The notes beneath the pieces were generated by a model. That model worked only from the letters and a program-made list of their open reading frames with translations. It was not told where the DNA came from and did not search any database. A program made the position numbers and the translations under genes. From Sphingopyxis sp. (GTDB taxonomy: Bacteria > Pseudomonadota > Alphaproteobacteria > Sphingomonadales > Sphingomonadaceae): a DNA stretch of 7,366 nucleotides. The stretch's first letter is position 1. Every line of letters begins with the position of its first letter. Below, one piece after another: positions 6,454 through 7,366 of this stretch. The stretch is taken from the NCBI GenBank assembly GCA_012035435.1, contig JAAUPH010000116.1, forward strand, positions 1 through 7,366, read 5' to 3'.

Positions 6454-6530
6454 GGCGGAGTAGCTCAGCTGGTTAGAGCGGTGGAATCATAATCCATAGG
6501 TCGGGGGTTCAAGTCCCTCCTCCGCTACCA
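6454..6530 (+). tRNA. tRNA-Met (CAT), elongator type
   Basis: All arms of the 77-base gene fold: acceptor GGCGGAG with CTCCGCT, D arm GCTC...GAGC with AGCTGGTTA loop, anticodon stem GTGGA/TCCAT around ATCATAA with anticodon CAT at 6488-6490, T arm GGGGG-TTCAAGT-CCCTC, and an encoded CCA end. The first acceptor pair is G1-U72, not C1-A72 as in the initiator, and the D loop and stem fit elongator tRNA-Met. A tRNA-Ile2 with lysidine-modified CAT is the alternative, but the overall sequence fits Met better. Confidence 0.95.
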
Positions 6531-7005
6531 TCATTACTTTAAGTTTCGCGGTTTCCGGGGCTTCGCACTGGTTCAAAGTGCTGAGCCAATCGAGCCGCAT
6601 ACGGGCCTCTAGGGCATGGTCGTTGGGCCTGAGACAAATCTCCCTAATAGATCGCGCAAAAGCTCACGAGAATGCTCCAGACGGGTCGAGACGGTGTTTT
6701 CGATGCGATCCAGCGCCTTGCGGTATTTACCGATAGCGCGCGGGAGGGCAGCGACCATGCCCCGGATCGAGCTTTCATCGACCGAAAGGGCCTGGTCGAA
6801 ACATTCTTGGGCCTCTTCGAGCCGCACTTCGGCGGCTTCCAGTGCGTTACGGGTTGCCGACGCCTTCTACACCTTGGATCACGATTGCCACACCGGACCG
6901 GTTTGCCGGATCTTGCAGCGCAACCGCGACAGCAGGGCTGCGATCTGTTCCTCAGGCTTCCATCCGCTGTGCTTCTCGGTAGGCGGTGCTTTGGCATTCT
7001 GTCAT
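6487..7005 (-). pseudogene. Frame-disrupted ORF with serine-recombinase-like tail running antisense into tRNA-Met
   Basis: Read leftwards, ATG 7005-7003 overlaps the glycerate kinase stop (ATGA) and gives MTECQSTAYREAQRMEA before a TGA at 6954-6952. The -1 neighbour frame continues as EEQIAALLSRLRCK, meets in-frame TGA (6879-6881) and TAG (6867-6869), then is open as RNALEAAEVRLEEAQECF...AALPRAIGKYRKALDRIE...SRELLRDLLG. There a stop at 6609 looms. One extra G in the CCC/GGG run 6642-6644 instead gives LLGEICLRPNDHALEARMRLD and runs to 6487. The final residues VAEEGLEPPTYGL are the tRNA read backwards. The coiled-coil, then AALPR..KYR, then LLGEI.LRP order resembles the C-terminal tail of serine site-specific recombinases. 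No catalytic or DNA-binding domain is present, so it would be a remnant. Four apparent breaks mean decay, poor sequence, or both. The family call is by eye only. Confidence 0.45.
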
Positions 7006-7366
7006 GCTCGGGGGCTCAGACGATTTCCTACATAGATCAACCTGAGGTCGTTGACGTTCACTCCGGTCGGTCCGGTGCGGATGCTCGCGCCGATGGCGTC
7101 CAGAGCGCGATAACTGCGATTGCGCGCCAGCGCGTCGCCGGGTTCCCATCCGGCGTCGCGCATTTTGGCCGCACTGCTGCCGTCGACCAACGCCCCGGCA
7201 ACCGGGCTATTGCCATCAATGCCATCGCTGTCCGCCGCCAGCACGGTGATCCCGATCGCGCCATCGCAGCGCCTTGGCCGCCGCCAACGCATAGGTCAGA
7301 TTTCTGGCCGCCTTCCTCGCCCGGATGGATCGACTTTGACGCTGGTTTCGCCGCCACGAGAGGATC
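7002..7366 (-). CDS. Glycerate 2-kinase C-terminal part (MOFRL domain), partial and frameshifted
   Basis: This is the C-terminal end of a GckA/TtuD-type enzyme, which phosphorylates D-glycerate to 2-phosphoglycerate. It was formerly annotated as hydroxypyruvate reductase. The gene continues beyond the right edge. Seen in order on the minus strand are ILS-GGET-SVKVDPSGRG, then RNLTYALAAAKAL, then GAIGITVLAADSDGIDG, then TGPTGVNVNDLRLIYVG, stopping at TGA 7004-7002. The GGET, AADSDGIDG and GPTG(V/T)NVNDL blocks are diagnostic for the family. These pieces lie in different frames. An extra base at 7356, a missing base around 7303-7315 and an extra base at 7266 would join them. Three breaks within 365 bases point to poor sequence at a contig end rather than a decayed gene, since the amino acid motifs are intact. 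The stop overlaps the next minus-strand ATG by four bases. Confidence 0.85.

Noticed and set aside
7357..7366. GAGAGGATC at the right edge resembling a cloning polylinker or Sau3AI end
   Set aside because: The bases translate in the minus strand to ILS directly before the GGET motif of glycerate kinase, so they are genomic.
1..7366. CRISPR array, phage structural genes, toxin-antitoxin or defence genes
   Set aside because: No spaced direct repeats and no motifs of such systems were found. Apart from the recombinase-like remnant, the content is ordinary housekeeping.

Overview
The window looks like a GC-rich chromosomal segment from an alphaproteobacterium of the order Sphingomonadales, perhaps Sphingopyxis-like. 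The basis is the acpP-fabF-mltG gene order, the 78-residue acyl carrier protein, the alanine dehydrogenase half and the elongator tRNA-Met sequence. The genus is a guess from remembered families; no search was run.

Layout. Bases 1 to about 200 appear foreign to the rest: the end of an unidentified reading frame, then a start region that resembles an actinobacterial-type glycerol-3-phosphate dehydrogenase. At the shared VVIGGGVVG coding stretch this runs into the C-terminal NAD-binding half of alanine dehydrogenase. Next come a small membrane protein broken by two apparent one-base losses and ended by a clear intrinsic terminator, then a secreted serine hydrolase of the class C beta-lactamase/PBP fold. 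The core is a lipid and envelope block: acpP (acyl carrier protein), a terminator-like hairpin, fabF (beta-ketoacyl-ACP synthase II, one-base frameshift), a nested palindromic intergenic repeat, mltG (peptidoglycan lytic transglycosylase, one-base frameshift, lipoprotein-type signal), an alpha/beta hydrolase with an Asp nucleophile, and a 2H phosphoesterase. A strong sigma-70-like promoter drives tRNA-Met(CAT).

On the minus strand, right of the tRNA, lie a frame-disrupted ORF whose tail resembles a serine recombinase C-terminus and reads antisense into the tRNA, and the C-terminal part of a glycerate 2-kinase (MOFRL domain), which runs off the window.

How the genes work together: AcpP carries the growing acyl chain that FabF elongates. 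MltG cuts nascent glycan strands in the periplasm. mltG and the hydrolase overlap by GTGA and are probably translationally coupled, and the phosphoesterase follows at once.

Main caution: at least five genes carry one-base frame breaks that can be repaired to give a family-consistent protein. They include fabF, whose product is a core enzyme. Several lie in homopolymers, and they are densest at the right end. The simplest reading is uncorrected sequencing or assembly error plus one chimeric join at the left, not a new biological system. The most biologically interesting items are the recombinase-like remnant on tRNA-Met, the nested repeat with compensating base changes, and the lipobox on MltG.
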